A stretch of 64,000 nucleotides of DNA from Nocardia vulneris (GCF_001613425.1 NZ_BDCI01000048.1:1-64000); one strand, 5' to 3'. Counted from the first letter of the stretch, positions 8,288 through 17,570 are shown. Notes: generated by a model from the letters alone, not told the origin. A program made the numbers and translations.

Positions 8288-9688
8288 TCAGGGCTGGTGT
8301 AGGGGTCGGGCTGTGAGGGTGTAGGGCTCGGGCCGCAGGGTGCCACGTTCGTACATACGAAGTGGGCCAACACCGCTCAGGTCGTAGGCGTCGAGTACCC
8401 GGGCCAGCAGCAGTGTTGCCTCGTGCAGCGCGAAAGCCCGGCCAATACACGACCGCGGCCCCGAGCCGAACGGATGGAAGAACCGGTCGGGAAACTCACG
8501 GGACTGGTGAGGGTCGAACCGCTCGGGATCGAACTCCTCTGCTCGCGGCCCCCACACCTCGGGATCGCGTTGGGCTGCCAGGGCCAGCACGAATACCGAT
8601 CGTCCAGCCGGGATCTTGTAGCCGCCGAGGACTTGGTCGGAGCGGGCGACGCGGAAGAACCCCGACACCGGCGGCCACAGGCGCAGCACTTCGTTCAACA
8701 CCGCACGAATACGCCGCATCCTGATGATCGCCTCGTACCCGAACTCTTTTCCGTGGGTTGCGATTTCCGCCCGCAGATCCTCTTGCAAGTCGGGGGCAGC
8801 CGCGAGGTAGTGCAGGGCGGTTTCCAGCAGAGCAGCCGTTGTCTCATGACCAGCTACCAAGAAGGTGAGCACCTGCTCGCTCACATTGGAAGCCGGGAGG
8901 AGTTCACCTGTCTCGGGGTCGGACGTAGTCAGCATCAAGCCGAGCAGATCGTGCACCTCATCGTCGTCGTGCTTTTTGCGGTCGGCGACCACGGCGTCAA
9001 CGTATCCGCGAATGGCAGCGATCTGAGCCCGGATACGGCGGGCACGTGCCAGGGTTCGAACCGTGCCGACGAGCGGTAGGTCGTTGGCCTGCCCGCTGAA
9101 CCAGCTCAGAATCTCTGCGAAGGCTTGGGCAAACTGACGGGATTCTGAACCGTCGACGTCGCCGGGACCGAGCAACCCGAGCCGGCGGGAGAACCCGGCT
9201 CGACCGATCACCTCCAACGTCGCCGCCGTCATCGCCTCGTGTACGTCGACTTTGCCGTCCGCCGCGGTCGACCAGTGCGCGATCAAATCGTCTGCGACGC
9301 TGGTCATTGCGTCGTGATAGACCCGCATCGCTGCCTGGCTGAAGCCAGGAGTGAGAATGCGGCGGGCCTGCCCCCACAGAGGATTCGACGTCCGAGCGGT
9401 GAACAAACCCTCGGGCACGACATCGCGAAGCATTTTGACAGGTCCAGCGAGGCACCGGGCCCACGATGTTTCATCGCAGCACTCGGCCGCGAGACGTGCA
9501 CCGGAAACGATGATGACCCGGCTGCGCAGCACCTTGCGCTCGAAGATCGGCCCGAGTCCGCGCTGGGCGAGCACAAGCTCGTTCTGTGTTGTGCGTCGGC
9601 GGTCCACACTGGCCAAATCCCCGAGGATCGGCAAGCGTCCACGGGGGTGCGGCAACCGGCCCGCGGGCATAGCGCTGCTTTCGGTCAT
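8288..9688 (-). CDS. Cytochrome P450 (longer, CYP4/CYP102-like type)
   Basis: 466 residues, longer than the polyketide P450 at 3297. I-helix AGHETT at 279-284, K-helix EVLR followed by LWPP, the FDPERF meander motif, and the heme loop FGSGPRSCIG with Cys414. The LRLWPPVSGFFR and PERF segments resemble fatty-acid or alkane hydroxylating P450s (CYP102 heme domain, CYP4) more than CYP107. No reductase domain follows the heme domain and no ferredoxin is adjacent, so electrons must come from elsewhere. The gene precedes the PAS-like gene in a probable operon. The ATG at 9688 has only a weak purine-rich ribosome site. Confidence 0.93.
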   Translation of the reverse strand: MTESSAMPAGRLPHPRGRLPILGDLASVDRRRTTQNELVLAQRGLGPIFERKVLRSRVIIVSGARLAAECCDETSWARCLAGPVKMLRDVVPEGLFTARTSNPLWGQARRILTPGFSQAAMRVYHDAMTSVADDLIAHWSTAADGKVDVHEAMTAATLEVIGRAGFSRRLGLLGPGDVDGSESRQFAQAFAEILSWFSGQANDLPLVGTVRTLARARRIRAQIAAIRGYVDAVVADRKKHDDDEVHDLLGLMLTTSDPETGELLPASNVSEQVLTFLVAGHETTAALLETALHYLAAAPDLQEDLRAEIATHGKEFGYEAIIRMRRIRAVLNEVLRLWPPVSGFFRVARSDQVLGGYKIPAGRSVFVLALAAQRDPEVWGPRAEEFDPERFDPHQSREFPDRFFHPFGSGPRSCIGRAFALHEATLLLARVLDAYDLSGVGPLRMYERGTLRPEPYTLTARPLHQP

Positions 9689-10260
9689 GCTTTCAAGCTC
9701 TCACTTTCGGAGTAAAGATCCCACCCACGTCCCACCCATCATGATCAAGAGCTTACTGCTATATGTGATTGACGTTACAAATCCGGCGTGGTTAACTGGT
9801 CGTGCGCTGGGTGGTCTTTCCCCAGTGGCGTCGCTAATTCCACAGATCCCGCACGAGCGTGTTGTCTCGTGCCGCGAGATCGGAACCGACTGCCACGAGG
9901 ACCGCCATGTCACCAAAAGCGCATCATCCCCAAGCTCCCGTTGCACCCACGAGTGCCTGCGCTGATCGCAATGTTGTTCAACAACGGTGCGGCGCAGCGT
10001 GTTTCACGAGTTTGGCAACAGCAGGATCCAATCGGGGGCCACCGCAGCGGCCGGCGCCAGCGTCTTGCGAGTTCTGAGCGATCGGATCGAGGGCCAGTCT
10101 GCGTGATTTGGCAGCACAGCTGCCGTGCGAGGAAGCCCTCTCGAGCTACAGCACATCCGGTGTGGACGGTACTGCCGTCTCCCGAAAGCCCGGCCGAAGC
10201 CAGCGACGAAGGCCGTTCGTGGGGTGCTGGCGATCGGACGAGATCGATTGGAGGACAACC
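9689..10260. other. Divergent intergenic region
   Basis: This region separates the minus-strand P450 operon from the plus-strand operon starting at 10261, so it should hold two promoters. An AT-rich stretch at about 9740-9800 is the best promoter candidate for the P450. Open frames here have no recognisable product. Confidence 0.4.
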
Positions 10261-11442
10261 ATGTCTGAAACAAGCGTGAAGCGTTCGGCGGAATTGATCG
10301 AGTCGGCACTACTGACGGTCGCTCGCGCGGCCGACAGTGAACACACGACAGTGGGAATCTGGCTGGTCTGGATACACGAGTACCAGGTGATGGCGTGGGA
10401 ATGGATCACTCGGCTCGACGTAGCCGTCCCAGCGACGGTTCCTGTCGGTGCGGACACGGTCGTGGTCGTTGCAGTCTCACCGACCCGCGTCGCAGGGGCG
10501 GTTATCGGTCGGGTGGACGTGATTTGCGAGCAGATCGCGGCGTCAGGGTTGGCTGTCGAGCCAGTGCACGTGTCGGCGTTGAAAGCCGGTGCCCTGTGGA
10601 CGTGTCTACGAGTGAATGGTCTCGGCGGCGTCGTTCCGATGCTCGACGGCACCGGCGGGTCGGCGGCACGGCGTCGGCGGTTCGGCCGGTCTGTAGGTGC
10701 ACGTTCGTTGCGGCGTGCCTCGGCACTGGTCATGGTTGTGATGGCCGTTGTGGTCTATTCGGTCGCCGGGTTTGCAGATCCTGGCGGTCAGGCTGGAGTG
10801 ATTGCCGCTCCAAGTCCCGGACAAGCGGGCGTGACGGCAACGCCTGCCAGACCTCCCCAACCTCAGGAGATCGAAACTGGTCCGACTGTTGCGACTCCGC
10901 GGACACAGCCGCAAATTCCGCGCCAAGTCGGACCGCGCATGTACACGGTGCCGGACTGGTACCAGGGCTCCGATTCCGGCCGAAGCGAGGAGGCGGTGGA
11001 CGACACACTGCACATCGGTGCCGCCCGTGTTGCACGCCCGGAGTGGCTACCCGGTGAAGTGGCAGAGGCCGAGCGGGCATGGAACGGCTATCTGTCCGGC
11101 CAGGCCGCGGTGAGCCTTGATCAGTTCGAAGCTCAGGTTGCAGCGAGCGTGCAAGGTGCGTACGAGGCCGGGCTCACCGAGATCGCCGCGGGAGCCAACG
11201 AGGCCGCAGGCGCAGCAGTGGCCGAGGCGAGTGCAGCGGTTGGTTCAGGTGACGGCGAACTGCCAGGGCCTGGTGTCGGCGAGTTGGCCGAGATAGTGGT
11301 TGCGACATTGTCGCAATGGCAGAACCCGGCACGAGCATCGGGCATTTCGCCCAGCGTGATTTCGGCATGGGAGCCGACTGTTTCGCAGCTCTGGTCGGAG
11401 TGGGAGCAGTGGGGTTCTCACCTACCGCCTCAACTGGGCTGA
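10261..11442 (+). CDS. Single-pass membrane protein of a ParA/BTAD-linked operon, unknown function
   Basis: 393 residues from the ATG at 10261, which follows GGAGGACAACC; longer frames upstream lack such a site. The N-terminal 150 residues are soluble and presumably cytoplasmic, residues about 151-172 form one hydrophobic helix preceded by many arginines, and the rest is Ala, Gly, Pro-rich and probably outside. I do not recognise a family. The next gene has the same topology, and the third is the ParA-like/BTAD fusion; the three are tightly spaced, so a membrane complex controlled by or controlling the cytoplasmic regulator is plausible inference. Confidence 0.7.
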   Translation: MSETSVKRSAELIESALLTVARAADSEHTTVGIWLVWIHEYQVMAWEWITRLDVAVPATVPVGADTVVVVAVSPTRVAGAVIGRVDVICEQIAASGLAVEPVHVSALKAGALWTCLRVNGLGGVVPMLDGTGGSAARRRRFGRSVGARSLRRASALVMVVMAVVVYSVAGFADPGGQAGVIAAPSPGQAGVTATPARPPQPQEIETGPTVATPRTQPQIPRQVGPRMYTVPDWYQGSDSGRSEEAVDDTLHIGAARVARPEWLPGEVAEAERAWNGYLSGQAAVSLDQFEAQVAASVQGAYEAGLTEIAAGANEAAGAAVAEASAAVGSGDGELPGPGVGELAEIVVATLSQWQNPARASGISPSVISAWEPTVSQLWSEWEQWGSHLPPQLG

Positions 11443-11455
11443 CGGACGGAATATC

Positions 11456-12178
11456 ATGTGTCCTAACAGCATTGAGGATCGTTCTCATGACACGGCTGCA
11501 GTCAACGTACCCGGCGTCCCGGTCTATGGTTTCGCGCGTTGGCTCGCCGATCTAGCGGCCAGTCGTCGCGATGTTGCCGTCGGACTGGAGTGGATTCCTC
11601 CCCTGAATGCCTGCCGACGTGACCGAGTCGGGTTCCGCCGACTCCGGCGGGGCGCCGCGTTGCTCACGGTTGCCGCGGTGCTCTCGGCGGGAACCTACTT
11701 CACCGTCACCGGCGGCGACGTGACATCGATGACGCCAGATGCGAATTCGCAAGTGCACGAAACGATCCCGCGCCCATCACCGGCTGCCGAGGAGTCGACA
11801 GTCGTCAGTGGTAACGCGTCCGGGCGGTGTCAGCCTGGCCTGGTTCTTGGTGCTGGTGGAGATCGCGCTGAACACGGTCATCAGGCGATCGTGGCGTTCG
11901 AGCACGCCTACTACATCGCGCGTGACGGCCGGCAAGCTCGTGATGTGGTGGCCTCGGACGCGGCGGTGCCCGGGGCGGAGCAGATCCAGGTCGGTATTGA
12001 TTCTGTTCCGGCGGGCACCACCTATTGCGTGCGGATTCATGCTCTGGTCGGCGGCCAGTACCTCGTCGAACTGACCGAGACGCGACCACGCGAACCGGAA
12101 ACAACATGGAAGCAACGGATTTCGACTGCCGAGGTCAATGGACGCGTCGTAATCACCTCCATCGCAGCGGTGACCTGA
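11456..12178 (+). CDS. Membrane-anchored protein with a C-terminal DUF8176-like domain
   Basis: 240 residues, starting 13 bases after the preceding stop. A cytoplasmic N-terminus is followed by one transmembrane helix at about 62-82, then a low-complexity linker and a C-terminal domain with FEHAYYIARDG, AVPGAEQIQ, GIDSVPAGTTYCV and a final threonine/valine-rich strand. This pattern recurs in small actinobacterial membrane proteins encoded beside T4SS or ParA-like genes (DUF8176, from memory). The C-terminal domain would lie outside the membrane. No catalytic motif is seen. Confidence 0.7.
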   Translation: MCPNSIEDRSHDTAAVNVPGVPVYGFARWLADLAASRRDVAVGLEWIPPLNACRRDRVGFRRLRRGAALLTVAAVLSAGTYFTVTGGDVTSMTPDANSQVHETIPRPSPAAEESTVVSGNASGRCQPGLVLGAGGDRAEHGHQAIVAFEHAYYIARDGRQARDVVASDAAVPGAEQIQVGIDSVPAGTTYCVRIHALVGGQYLVELTETRPREPETTWKQRISTAEVNGRVVITSIAAVT

Positions 12179-12234
12179 CCACACGGAGCTACTCGACAGG
12201 ACGAGCACTGACGACTGGATGAAAGGGGCCGATC

Positions 12235-14031
12235 ATGTTGATCGCAATCACCGGCATCAGGCCGCGGACAGGGGTGACGACTGCCGCTGTTGCTTTGACA
12301 GCGACGTGGCCCCGACCCGAGCAAGCAGTATTGGTCGAGGCCGATCCCCGTGGAGGGCGCCTGGCCCACTACGTCAGCGACGGGCCCGGCCGCGGGCTTA
12401 TGGGCGTGGCAGCGGCAGCCGGAGCCGGTCGGTGCGGCGTGGCGCAGTTGGTCGAGCACGCTCGCCTACTCCCCGTCGGCGTACCAGTGATTACCGCACC
12501 CACGCGAGCCGACCATGCCCACGCGTTTCTAACCGGAGCGGTCGCGCAGCCAGATCAGCCTCCGAGGTCCGGAGACGGCGAGCTAGTGGTGATCGTCGAC
12601 TGCGGCCTCGCTCACCCGGACTCGCCAGCGAGGCCGATCATGGCTGGCGCCGATGTGTTGATCGTCCTTGCGGACGTCGAGATCGCCGATCGAGGTCTAG
12701 TAGGCAGGCAGCTACGTGAGATTGCAGGATGGACGGCCGGTGCTCGGGCGGTGTTGCTGGTGGGCTCGGACCTGGCCGGCGAGTCCGCCGCTGGGCTCGG
12801 CGTGCCAATCATGGGTCGGCTACCTCACGATCCTCGCGGTGCGAGCGCGCTGCTGTTCAGTGAGAAAGTTCGAAGTCACCGCGGCTCGCTCGCGTCGACG
12901 GCGCGCGAGATCGCAGCTGGGCTGCGAGTCCAGCTCGCGGCAGGCCAGCTAACAGTTGCCGCTGTTGTAGGCGAGCAATGTGGCCGAGGCAGATCGCGGT
13001 CACGCTGGCGTGCTTCCCGCGCAGGAAGCGATGCTGCACCCGTGGTGTATCGAGTTCCCGGACACCTCGCGAATCGAGGTCTACCGTCACATCCTCGTTC
13101 GAGCCGCGCTCGGACCCAGCTCATGACAGGCCATAGGCAGGAGACCGGTGACGCCGAGCTGGAGATCCTCACAACGTCTCCTGGCCCGTCTGCCGATCAG
13201 GCAACCCTGCCGGCTCCAACGAGGTCAGTGGCACCACCAGCTTCGGGCGGATACAACACACCAATGAGGCCCTTGAGCATGAATGTTCTAGGGCCCCTTC
13301 GTATCACCTGGCATGCAGGGTCGGATGCCAGTGACGGCATCGACATCACCAGCAGGCTGCAACCTCGAAGCCGCGAGTTGATTGCGTTGCTGGCGGCCCA
13401 CCCGGGTGGTGTGAGTCGGCAGAGCCTCGTGGAGGCGTTGTGGGGTGCGCGCTGCCCGGTCCGGCCGGCCAACGCGATCAATACTGCTCTAGCCCGCCTA
13501 CGTGCCGCCCTGGCCGCAGCAACCCAATGCACAGTGTCGACCGGCATCGTCACCGACGGCAGGACTCGGTATCAGCTCGATCCGGCCCTCATCGTGGTGG
13601 ACTACTGGGCGTTTGCGTCCGCCGTCGACGCGCGCCGCGGCGCGGGTACTGAGCAAGCACGGTTGCAGGCTTGCCGTCGCATCGTCGAATGCGCGGGAGG
13701 CCCTCTAGCGCAAGACCTCTGCGCACAGTGGATCGAGCCGATGCGCGAGTCGGTGCGCCGCGATCACCTCAACGCGCTAGGTGTTTTGGCGCGCAGCCTC
13801 GTTGATGACGATCCCCGTCGGACGCTGGACCTGCTCGAGCGTGCCATCGCTGCCGACCCAGGCAACGAGCTGATCTACCGCGACATCGTGCGTCTCCAAG
13901 CCCGCCTAGGTGAATACGACGCCATCGAACGAACCATGAAGCTACTGGCGCAACGGATGGCCGAGCTGGGGCTGGCGCCGACCGCGCAGACCCGCGAACT
14001 CGTCGAGCGACTTCTCAGGCAAGCTCCGTAG
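12235..14031 (+). CDS. ParA/MinD-like domain fused to a SARP-type winged helix and BTAD
   Basis: 598 residues; GAAAGG lies before the ATG at 12235. The first 240 residues follow the ParA/MinD layout: LIAITGIRPRTGVTT replaces the deviant Walker A, with both signature lysines missing, then LVEADPRGG, a VIVDCG Walker B-like strand and VLIVLADV. Residues about 348-440 form an OmpR/SARP winged helix (LGPLRI, SRELIALLAAHPGGVSR, LWG), and residues about 450-598 form the helical BTAD repeat region. Such proteins are predicted transcriptional regulators that couple nucleotide sensing to DNA binding; the ParA-like part may no longer hydrolyse ATP. Last gene of a three-gene operon with two membrane proteins. 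Confidence 0.8.
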   Translation: MLIAITGIRPRTGVTTAAVALTATWPRPEQAVLVEADPRGGRLAHYVSDGPGRGLMGVAAAAGAGRCGVAQLVEHARLLPVGVPVITAPTRADHAHAFLTGAVAQPDQPPRSGDGELVVIVDCGLAHPDSPARPIMAGADVLIVLADVEIADRGLVGRQLREIAGWTAGARAVLLVGSDLAGESAAGLGVPIMGRLPHDPRGASALLFSEKVRSHRGSLASTAREIAAGLRVQLAAGQLTVAAVVGEQCGRGRSRSRWRASRAGSDAAPVVYRVPGHLANRGLPSHPRSSRARTQLMTGHRQETGDAELEILTTSPGPSADQATLPAPTRSVAPPASGGYNTPMRPLSMNVLGPLRITWHAGSDASDGIDITSRLQPRSRELIALLAAHPGGVSRQSLVEALWGARCPVRPANAINTALARLRAALAAATQCTVSTGIVTDGRTRYQLDPALIVVDYWAFASAVDARRGAGTEQARLQACRRIVECAGGPLAQDLCAQWIEPMRESVRRDHLNALGVLARSLVDDDPRRTLDLLERAIAADPGNELIYRDIVRLQARLGEYDAIERTMKLLAQRMAELGLAPTAQTRELVERLLRQAP

Positions 14032-14048
14032 GGAGCCTTGCCCCTACG
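14027..14048 (+). terminator. Short hairpin at the end of the ParA/BTAD operon
   Basis: CGTAGGG at 14027-14033 pairs with CCCTACG at 14042-14048 around an eight-base loop, overlapping the stop codon. No T-run follows; a weak terminator at best. Confidence 0.35.
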
Positions 14049-14357
14049 CTTTCGGGATTAAGGCGTCTCGCTGATGTTGTTGTCGTCGCGGTTCGCTGAG
14101 GTTCCAGATCCGGCGTGTCTCGACACTCGGTCGTCTCGGCGAACAGCGGTTAGAGTCCGTCGTCGGTGCCGCCGACCATCCGTCGGTGTAAGCGATCCTG
14201 ACGAGACGCTCTGCGTTAGTCCGCTGGTACGGCAAGCGCATCAACGGATCGGTTACAGCTAATTGGTCTTCCGTTGCATCACTCTGGCCGGTTCCGTCAG
14301 CGCGGTATGCGGCAGTAGCGGATGTTCGACCACAGCGGCTGCTGCCAAACTGGTCGA
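14032..14357. other. Intergenic region, no gene seen
   Basis: About 325 bases between the regulator and the acetyltransferase. Apart from the hairpin at its left edge I see no gene or tRNA. Confidence 0.4.
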
Positions 14358-14819
14358 ATGATCGTCAGACTTGCGCAGGAGCAGGATCTTTCGGCGTTCC
14401 TGAGGTTGGCTTCTCAGGTCGAGCACTGGTTCGGTCCCATGGTGAACGATGCCGGCTTCCATGAGGCCGTGAGCAGACACATCCACCGCTCCGCGGCCTT
14501 GGTCGCCCATTCAGGGTCCGGCATCGTGGGCGGATTGCTGTTCGGGGGCAATGCTCCGCGCTATCAGGTGCACTGGCTGGTTGTTTCGGAGCGAGAACGC
14601 GGAAACAACATCGGGACGACATTGCTGGCCGAGGCCACGCGGAGGTTTGTCCGGTTGCCGGGCTGCATCGAAGTGATCACCTTCGGTGCCGATCACCCAG
14701 GCGCGGTCGCCAGCGGAGCACGAGTCTTCTACGAGAGACACGGCTTCCTCCCCGGCGAGGAAGCCCCAGTGGGGCCGGAGGGCGGTTCACGACAGGTTTA
14801 TCGCCTGGCCATCAGCTGA
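14358..14819 (+). CDS. GNAT-family N-acetyltransferase
   Basis: 153 residues from ATG 14358. It begins MIVRLAQEQD, typical of GNAT strand 1, has a central VHWLVVSERERGNNIGTTLL segment that is the acetyl-CoA pyrophosphate loop (usual pattern Q/RxxGxG/A, here RERGNNIG), and ends with ARVFYERHGFLPGE, the conserved beta5-alpha4 region. These enzymes transfer an acetyl group from acetyl-CoA to an amine; the substrate is unknown. A few residues could be added upstream, but the ATG at 14358 places the first beta strand correctly. It stands alone on the plus strand. Confidence 0.85.
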   Translation: MIVRLAQEQDLSAFLRLASQVEHWFGPMVNDAGFHEAVSRHIHRSAALVAHSGSGIVGGLLFGGNAPRYQVHWLVVSERERGNNIGTTLLAEATRRFVRLPGCIEVITFGADHPGAVASGARVFYERHGFLPGEEAPVGPEGGSRQVYRLAIS

Positions 14820-15159
14820 TCCTGCATTCGGCGTGCGGGCGGTGGCGGTTCGGAAACGCTCCGGAAGCAGCAGAAGTAGTGGACGTTCGGATCGCTCAAG
14901 AGGCCGTGCCCACGACAAACCAATGTCAAACGAGGCTTGCCAGTTGCCAGCGACCGCACAGAGCCGGTCCCCAAAACAGAATCGCGGACCGCGTACATGA
15001 GTCGCAAGACAACCGCCGCAGCGACACCGAAGACTCCAAGTTCGTCGAACACTTCTGACGATGGAAGTCGACCCACCGTCGAGTTCCATCGCCGGGTCGG
15101 AGTCAGTCAATCGGGAACCGAAGTCTTGAAATCTTGCGTCGCGATGCCCCATAGTAAGT
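14820..15159. other. Intergenic region with a doubtful minus-strand frame
   Basis: Two minus-strand frames overlap at 14787-15152; the one at 14798-15076 contains one hydrophobic helix and could be a small membrane protein, but it has no clear ribosome site and overlaps the GNAT gene end. I do not call it. Confidence 0.3.
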
Positions 15160-16227
15160 ATGCTCCGACCAGAGCGCTTTCAGCACGCAAGCCGGGAGGT
15201 GTCGTGGACCGGCAACCTTTCATTGAATCAAATGATGCCAATTGTGGACACATCCACGAGTGGGACAAGCTGGTCGAACTTCAGGTTGGACCGACTTCGG
15301 CGCCAAGGAAGTAAGTACGTGGGTGCCGATCAGTTTTTCGGGCCGTGGGAAGGCGAACCGGTTACATCATGGGCTGAAGCACTCAAGGCCGTCGAGCAGA
15401 TCATCAATCGAGTAGGCAAGCGGGCAATGGCCTGGCGAGGGCAAGGAGACGCCTCCTGGAACCTGCACAGTGGACTATATCGACGCCTTCCTGGCCTGGT
15501 TGACGAGACACACGGGGCTCCTACGGAAGAAGACCTGCTGAAGTTGGAGAAGCGCGTCGCCTCGTATGTACGCCAGCGCTGGCGTTTCGACCACATGCCG
15601 TACCTGCAGCTTTTGGCGCAACTCCAGCATTTCCGGGCGCCCACACGCTTACTGGATGTGTCACTGAGCCCTCTTGTCGCATTGTGGTTTGCCGTCGAGC
15701 AACAGTTCGACGACATCGACGGCAAGGACGGACGCATGTTCGCGTTCGACGTTTCGAATCGTGCGGTGTCCCTGACGGCCGAGTGGAGCGCCTACGACAT
15801 CCCTTGGCAAAATGACGGCAGGAACACACCTTGGTGTCGCGAACTCCCTCTATTTTGGCGTCCACCTGCGTACAACGAGCGAATCCCGGCCCAACAGTCC
15901 GGCTTTCTGCTAGCGGGAGTGCCAAAAGTGTACGGCGGTGGTAACTCTCAGTATCGGAAGGGGCCAGGCACGGCAGGCGAGTTCTGGAAGGTGGACGAGG
16001 TACGCCATGCCACGTCCGTGCCTACTCGTCTCGCTGGACGAGACCGCGCAATACAGGCAAAGACCGAGCCGAGCTTCACACTGCGAATCAAAGCGGTGGC
16101 GAAATCAGAAATCAGAGAGAAGCTGGAGAATCATTACGGCATCAACCCCGCCACCATGTACCCGGATCCTTTCGGCATGGCCGAAGAGGCCCGTAAAGTG
16201 ATCGACCACGGGCTATTAGACAGTTGA
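15160..16227 (+). CDS. FRG-domain protein
   Basis: 355 residues. The FRG domain is marked by an alpha-helical SWAEALKAVEQ segment, then AMAWRGQGDASWNL (near residue 90), and, later, QHFRAPTRLLDVSLSPLVAL near 155-175, all signatures of the family named for its F/W-R-G motif. FRG proteins have no firmly known activity but recur in defence islands, toxin loci and mobile elements. The N-terminal 45 residues before the domain are uncertain because several starts (15160 ATG, 15232 ATG) are possible and none has a strong ribosome site. Its stop codon abuts the 3' end of a gene interrupted by the IS element immediately downstream. Confidence 0.75.
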   Translation: MLRPERFQHASREVSWTGNLSLNQMMPIVDTSTSGTSWSNFRLDRLRRQGSKYVGADQFFGPWEGEPVTSWAEALKAVEQIINRVGKRAMAWRGQGDASWNLHSGLYRRLPGLVDETHGAPTEEDLLKLEKRVASYVRQRWRFDHMPYLQLLAQLQHFRAPTRLLDVSLSPLVALWFAVEQQFDDIDGKDGRMFAFDVSNRAVSLTAEWSAYDIPWQNDGRNTPWCRELPLFWRPPAYNERIPAQQSGFLLAGVPKVYGGGNSQYRKGPGTAGEFWKVDEVRHATSVPTRLAGRDRAIQAKTEPSFTLRIKAVAKSEIREKLENHYGINPATMYPDPFGMAEEARKVIDHGLLDS

Positions 16228-16257
16228 CTAGTTGCGGACAGTGATGAACGCGAGGCG

Positions 16258-17240
16258 GGCTAGGTCATGTCTCCCAATCGTTTTCGTCGATCGCGTCCGG
16301 TAGCTCGATCGTTCGGGCATCGTCTTCGCCGTGGCGAGGGTTGTCGGTGATCGGTATCGCGTTCTGACGGATAAGCAGTGGGAGTTGCTGGAGCTGCTAC
16401 TGCCGACCTCGGGTGGCCACGTGGGCTGCAACTTTGCCAATAGTCGCCTGGTGGTGGAGGGGATGCTGTTCCGGTTGCGGACCGGCGTGCCGTGGCGGGA
16501 TCTGCCGGAGGTGTTCGGTCCGTGGCAGACGGTGTGGAAGCGGCATCGAAGGTATGCCGGTGACTGGACCTGGGATCGAGTGCTGGTCGCGTTGAGCGCG
16601 CTTGCCGATGCGACCGGGAATCTGGATTGGGTTGTGTCGGTCGACTCTTCGATCATCCGGTGTGCATCAGCACGGCGCGAACATCTCCCGTGGCAATGGG
16701 GGCACCGGCCCGGATGGTGAGTTATGAGCCAGCTGATCACGCGGTCGGCCGATCCCGCGGTGGGCTGACCACGAAAGCGCATCTGGCCACCGATGGCAAC
16801 GGCCGCGGTCTGGCGGTGCTGCTGACCGGTGGGCAGGCCGGTGAGTCACCGATGATGCCTGCCGTGCTCGACGCAATCGCGGTGCCGCGGCTGGCGGGTG
16901 GCTCGCCGCGCCGTTGTCCCGACCGCGTGCTCGCCGACAAGGCGTATTCCTCGGAGAGTAACCGAGCGACGTTGCGCGGCAAGGGTATCGGTTGTGTCAT
17001 TCCCGAGCGCGCCGACCAGGTCGCGCACCGCAAACGGCGAGGCCGCAATAGTGGGCGACCACCCGGGTTCGACCGGGCCGCCTACAAGGGCCGCAACGTC
17101 GTCGAACGCGCCTTCAACAAGGCCAAGCACTGGCGCGGTGTCGCTACCCGCGACGACAAACTCGCACTGACCTACCGCGCCGGAATCGTCATGGCGCTGA
17201 CCGTCGAATGGCTGAGGCTATTGGGAGACATGACCTAGCC
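16258..17240 (+). mobile_element. IS5-family insertion sequence, 983 bp, with perfect terminal repeats and a 3-bp target duplication
   Basis: Both ends carry the same 21-base inverted repeat (GGCTAGGTCATGTCTCCCAA plus T at 16258-16278; its complement at 17220-17240). GCG flanks each side (16255-16257 and 17241-17243) and is the likely target duplication. Removing one GCG plus the element restores a minus-strand reading frame across the junction, which independently supports the boundaries. The element carries one disrupted DDE transposase gene. Perfect ends imply a recent insertion. Confidence 0.92.
16331..17238 (+). pseudogene. IS5-family DDE transposase, broken by two frame changes
   Basis: The N-terminal part (16331-16720) has LTDKQWELLELLLP, FRLRTGVPWRDLP and the first catalytic aspartate in VSVDSS. 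The C-terminal part (16627-17238, another frame) has GRSRGGLTTK, the second aspartate in VLADKAYSS and the final glutamate in RNVVERAFN. Between them, bases 16655-16725 translated in the third frame read VHQHGANISRGNGGTG, which is the segment expected between the two parts in this family. Thus two separate +1 shifts (near 16656 and near 16724) separate three in-family pieces. This looks like mutation rather than a single programmed -1 shift; no A-run slippery site is present. The element may move only with help in trans. Confidence 0.85.
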
Positions 17241-17570
17241 GCGCATCAACGTCACGACGGCCTTGGCGAAGGTGCCGACCGCGGCGAGTATCGCAATCGC
17301 CCCAGTAACCGAGACACCGACCGGGCCGACCAACCACACGGTCAACCCCACTCCGACAGTTAACGCCAGCAGCAGGATCGCCAAATCCCGATGCGACGCC
17401 GGATCTTCCAGGGCGCGTGTTGGCGACTCCCGGGGCGCGGGTTGCCGGTTCCGACGCGCGGCAGGCACCGTCCGTGAGTGGTCGGCAGCAGTGCCTGCGC
17501 GCCGTCGTCGGTTTCGTCGCGTTTCCGGTATCCCAGCGTTCCGACCACCGCTCACGGATGAGTCAGCCAC

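Larger units (their letters stand above)
16228..17570 (-). pseudogene. Small membrane-protein gene interrupted near its 3' end by the IS
   Basis: The part on the right of the IS (17244-17570) encodes a basic, arginine-rich N-terminus and two hydrophobic helices (AILLLALTVGVGLTVWLVG and VTGAIAILAAVGTFAKA). The reading frame now ends at 17235 inside the IS end after LMRG. If the IS and one GCG copy are removed, the frame continues from LMR into LAFITVRN and stops at 16228. So only the last eight residues were displaced, and a nearly complete protein of about 111 residues may still be made. GTG at 17570 is the apparent start, without a strong ribosome site. Function unknown. Confidence 0.65.

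Noticed and set aside
14798..15076. Possible small membrane protein on the minus strand
   Set aside because: One hydrophobic helix, but no start signal and overlap with the GNAT gene end.
16627..16720. Programmed -1 frameshift between the two transposase frames
   Set aside because: No slippery A-run, and the expected family sequence lies in the third frame, so a single -1 shift would not give a normal transposase.
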